The translations under genes were made by a program, and so were the position numbers. Of a stretch of 33,997 bases of DNA, positions 31,860-33,997 are shown piece by piece. This DNA comes from Candidatus Flemingiibacterium merdigallinarum (GTDB lineage: Bacteria; Bacillota; Clostridia; Oscillospirales; CAG-272). The stretch lies in NCBI GenBank assembly GCA_904386005.1, contig CAJFKR010000024.1, positions 1 through 33,997 on the forward strand. Reading direction: 5' to 3'. The stretch's first letter is position 1; every line of letters starts with the position of its first letter. The notes under the pieces are model-generated. The model saw only the letters and a program-made list of their open reading frames with translations, had not been told where the DNA came from and did not search any database.

Positions 31860-32498
31860 ATGACAGGCGCAATGAAAAACTCGAAAATCCTCAGGTATTT
31901 CAAAAATACGCTTCCGCTGATTATCATCGGAGCGGTGTTGGTAATCATCGGCATTCTGATTTATTGGTACTCATTTGAAATCTGGGTGCTCGGAACTCCG
32001 ATCGCGGTCGCGGGTGTGGTGCTGCTGGTCATCGGATTCGCGCTAAAGCAGAGCGACGCGAATTATACGGCATATTTCGAGACTAAGGTCGAGGAAATGA
32101 AGTCGGGTCAAAGTCGCGAGGACGAGCCGATTTACAAGTCGACCGAGTATTCGTTTGACGGCAATAAGTATTCTAAGCTCGACTCTACCCAAAAGCCGCG
32201 CAGCGAGATATTCATTGAAACCGATCTCTACATGGACAAAAAGCAGGTGAGAGCCGAGATATTTACTGTCAACGCCGCGGATGAGACGACCGATAAAAAG
32301 GTGTTCGAGTTTCCGATTGAGAGCGTAACCGCATCGGTGCGCGAGGAGAGCGTGCGCTGCGCGGGAGCCGAAAAGAAGATATCGAAGCTCACTTTAAGCG
32401 CGCCCGACTGTCAAAGCTGCGAATTTCCGGTCAGATACAACGACATTGACGTCGACCAGCTGGTAGGCAAAATCAACGACGCGAAAAACCGTATATAA
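31860..32498 (+). CDS. Small membrane protein of unknown function
   Basis: A 212-residue protein I do not recognise. Two hydrophobic helices (about 17-36 and 41-62: LPLIIIGAVLVIIGILIYWY and PIAVAGVVLLVIGFALK) are followed by a charged soluble domain of about 150 residues. Two cysteines lie close together near the C-terminus (APDCQSCEF), possibly a metal or disulfide site. An in-frame ATG at 31872 is an alternative start: the first ATG stands only two bases after GGAGG, which is too close, while the second is fourteen bases away. It has its own perfect promoter. No sugar or transport motif is visible; a hairpin follows it, then GH35. Confidence 0.72.
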   Translation: MTGAMKNSKILRYFKNTLPLIIIGAVLVIIGILIYWYSFEIWVLGTPIAVAGVVLLVIGFALKQSDANYTAYFETKVEEMKSGQSREDEPIYKSTEYSFDGNKYSKLDSTQKPRSEIFIETDLYMDKKQVRAEIFTVNAADETTDKKVFEFPIESVTASVREESVRCAGAEKKISKLTLSAPDCQSCEFPVRYNDIDVDQLVGKINDAKNRI

Positions 32499-32505
32499 TC
32501 CGAAT

Positions 32506-32579
32506 TGTCCGGGCTTATGTCCGGACATTATCGGCTTTAGGGCGAACGCCGCGGCGAACAGCGGCATGGCATATGCCGC
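32506..32579 (+). terminator. Two hairpins between the membrane protein and GH35 genes
   Basis: TGTCCGG/CCGGACA (32506-32527) follows the stop codon by 8 bp, and GCGGCAT/ATGCCGC (32561-32579) follows it. Neither has a clear T-tract. The first may slow transcription; the second lies in the GH35 leader. No promoter consensus for GH35 is visible between 32499 and 32635. Confidence 0.4.
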
Positions 32580-32635
32580 ATGACTGTGCTGTCGGCAGCT
32601 TCTAAATTCAGCAAAACACGAGAAAGGAAAGAAAA

Positions 32636-33997
32636 ATGCCGATACTTACATATGATAAAGACGATTTCTACATCGACGGGAAAAAGACAAGGATACTTTC
32701 GGGCGCGATACATTATTTCCGCGTAGTCCCCGAATACTGGGAGGACAGGCTTAAAAAGCTCAAAGCCATGGGACTCAACACGGTCGAGACCTATATGTGC
32801 TGGAATCTGCACGAGAGACGAGAGGGCGAATTCGACTTTGACGGTATACTCGACGTGTCGCGCTTCATCGGCATCGCCGAGCGGCTTGGACTGTATGTCA
32901 TAGTCAGACCCGGACCGTATATCTGCGCCGAGTGGGATTTCGGCGGACTGCCGGCATGGCTGCAAGCGATCCCGGGGCTGCGCTACCGCTGCTCGGACAA
33001 GGTATACCTCGAGAAGGTGAGAAATTACATAAAGCGGGTCTCGGCCGAGCTTGTCCCGCACCTTCACAAGAACGGCGGCAATATAATAATGATACAGGTC
33101 GAGAACGAATACGGAAGCTACGGCAACGACAAGGTTTATCTCAAAGCTATTGAGGATACATATCGCGAGAATGGCGTCGACTGTCAGCTGTTCACGTCTG
33201 ACGGTCCCTGCAATACGATGGTCGGCGGCGGTTCGCTTGACGGGCTGCTCGAGGTCGCGAACTTCGGCAGTCACGGCAGGGAAGCGTTCGAGTTTTTAAA
33301 GACGATCCGACCGAATCAGCCGGTGATGTGCGGCGAGTTCTGGAACGGCTGGTTCGACCACTGGTACGAAAATCATCACACGCGCTCAGCCGAGGACGCC
33401 GCCGCCGCGCTCGACGAGATACTGTCGGCGAACGGCTCGGTGAACCTGTTCATGTTCCACGGCGGCACAAACTTCGGCTTTACGAACGGAGCCAATCATG
33501 GCGGCAAATACGAGCCGACGATCACGAGCTACGACTACGACTCGCCCTGCTCGGAGTGCGGCGAGCTGACGCCGAAATTTTACGCGTTCAAGGAAGTCAT
33601 CGAAAAGCATTTCGGCAAGCTGCCGGATATTGAGGTATCGAATCCGGTGCTCGCGGCATATGGAAAGCTCGCGCTCACCGAATACGCGCCGCTTTATGAC
33701 AATTTCAAGGTTATGGCGGCGCGCAGAGTCGACTCTCCCGCGCCTCTGTCGATGGAGGAAATCGGGCAGGACTTCGGCTTTATTATGTATTCGGTCGACG
33801 TCGCGGGACCAATCGACGAAAGCAAGCTGACCTTGCTCGGGCTGCACGACCGCGCGCACATCTATGTGGACGGCGAGCTCAAAGGAATCAAGGAGCGCGA
33901 CCGTCGCGACGACGAGGTGACCGTCAAGCTGGGAGTCGGCGAGAGCGCGCACATCGACATTTTAGTCGAGAATATGGGCAGGATAAACTACGGTTAC
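32636..33997 (+). CDS. GH35 beta-galactosidase (partial, runs off the window)
   Basis: The first 454 codons of a GH35 beta-galactosidase, open to the last base of the window, so the C-terminal domains are missing. GH35 enzymes remove terminal beta-galactose by a retaining mechanism. The family blocks are in order: ILSGAIHYFRV, MGLNTVETYMCWNLHE, RPGPYICAEWDFGGLPAWL, IQVENEYGSYG (Glu158 as acid/base), MCGEFWNGWFDHW (Glu234 as nucleophile) and FMFHGGTNFGF. After about residue 370 begins a jelly-roll domain (LHDRAHIYVDGELKG). There is no signal peptide, so it is cytoplasmic. AAGGA stands seven bases before the ATG. It probably works with the GH106-like and GH3 enzymes on imported oligosaccharides. 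Confidence 0.95.
   Translation, partial: MPILTYDKDDFYIDGKKTRILSGAIHYFRVVPEYWEDRLKKLKAMGLNTVETYMCWNLHERREGEFDFDGILDVSRFIGIAERLGLYVIVRPGPYICAEWDFGGLPAWLQAIPGLRYRCSDKVYLEKVRNYIKRVSAELVPHLHKNGGNIIMIQVENEYGSYGNDKVYLKAIEDTYRENGVDCQLFTSDGPCNTMVGGGSLDGLLEVANFGSHGREAFEFLKTIRPNQPVMCGEFWNGWFDHWYENHHTRSAEDAAAALDEILSANGSVNLFMFHGGTNFGFTNGANHGGKYEPTITSYDYDSPCSECGELTPKFYAFKEVIEKHFGKLPDIEVSNPVLAAYGKLALTEYAPLYDNFKVMAARRVDSPAPLSMEEIGQDFGFIMYSVDVAGPIDESKLTLLGLHDRAHIYVDGELKGIKERDRRDDEVTVKLGVGESAHIDILVENMGRINYGY

Overview
The window reads as chromosomal DNA of an uncultured, fairly GC-rich member of the Clostridia (Bacillota), probably a gut or anaerobic-digester polysaccharide degrader. The reasons are the lepB-rbgA-rnhB-yraN neighbourhood, a DUF1540 protein, a CD3324-family protein, a SpoVB-type flippase, a clostridial hexameric glutamate dehydrogenase, Shine-Dalgarno (SD) sites of the GGAGG/GAGGTG type, and textbook sigma-A promoters with 17-bp spacers. 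I see no phage, transposase, integrase, CRISPR, rRNA or tRNA.

Layout: 1-3.1 kb holds a palindromic junction, a metallophosphoesterase, a DUF1540 protein and threonine synthase. 3.2-8.9 kb holds an M19 dipeptidase, the remnant of a sulfatase gene, and a minus-strand housekeeping run (apgM, lepB, rbgA, rnhB, yraN). 8.9-12.8 kb holds an AadA-like nucleotidyltransferase, a GH3 glycosidase and a DUF1638 protein. 12.8-16.1 kb holds a large LVIVD beta-propeller protein divergent from an AraC regulator over a compact shared promoter. 16.1-18.5 kb holds three lipoproteins, two of them paralogues separated by a 28-bp minisatellite. 18.6-21.8 kb holds a GH106-like rhamnosidase gene broken by one frameshift. 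22-25.2 kb holds gdhA divergent from a flippase. 25.2-26.7 kb holds an orphan sugar-binding lipoprotein. 26.9-30.7 kb holds a moxR-DUF58-membrane protein operon. 30.9-34 kb holds a structured leader or ncRNA before a CD3324 protein, an unknown membrane protein, and the first 454 codons of a GH35 beta-galactosidase that runs off the end.

Functionally, GH3, GH106-like and GH35 enzymes with a sugar-binding lipoprotein and an AraC regulator suggest use of plant glycans rich in rhamnose and galactose, although the genes are scattered rather than in one locus. The most unusual material lies between the genes. There is a family of short, perfect palindromes with three-base loops, some in clusters. 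Heptameric CTAAC-type tracts sit just upstream of two ribosome binding sites. Repeat arrays begin at the stop codons of two genes. Several promoters carry candidate operators (direct repeats or palindromes). A roughly 270-nt transcribed leader has long-range pairing. All of this is read by eye; no homology search or folding program was run.
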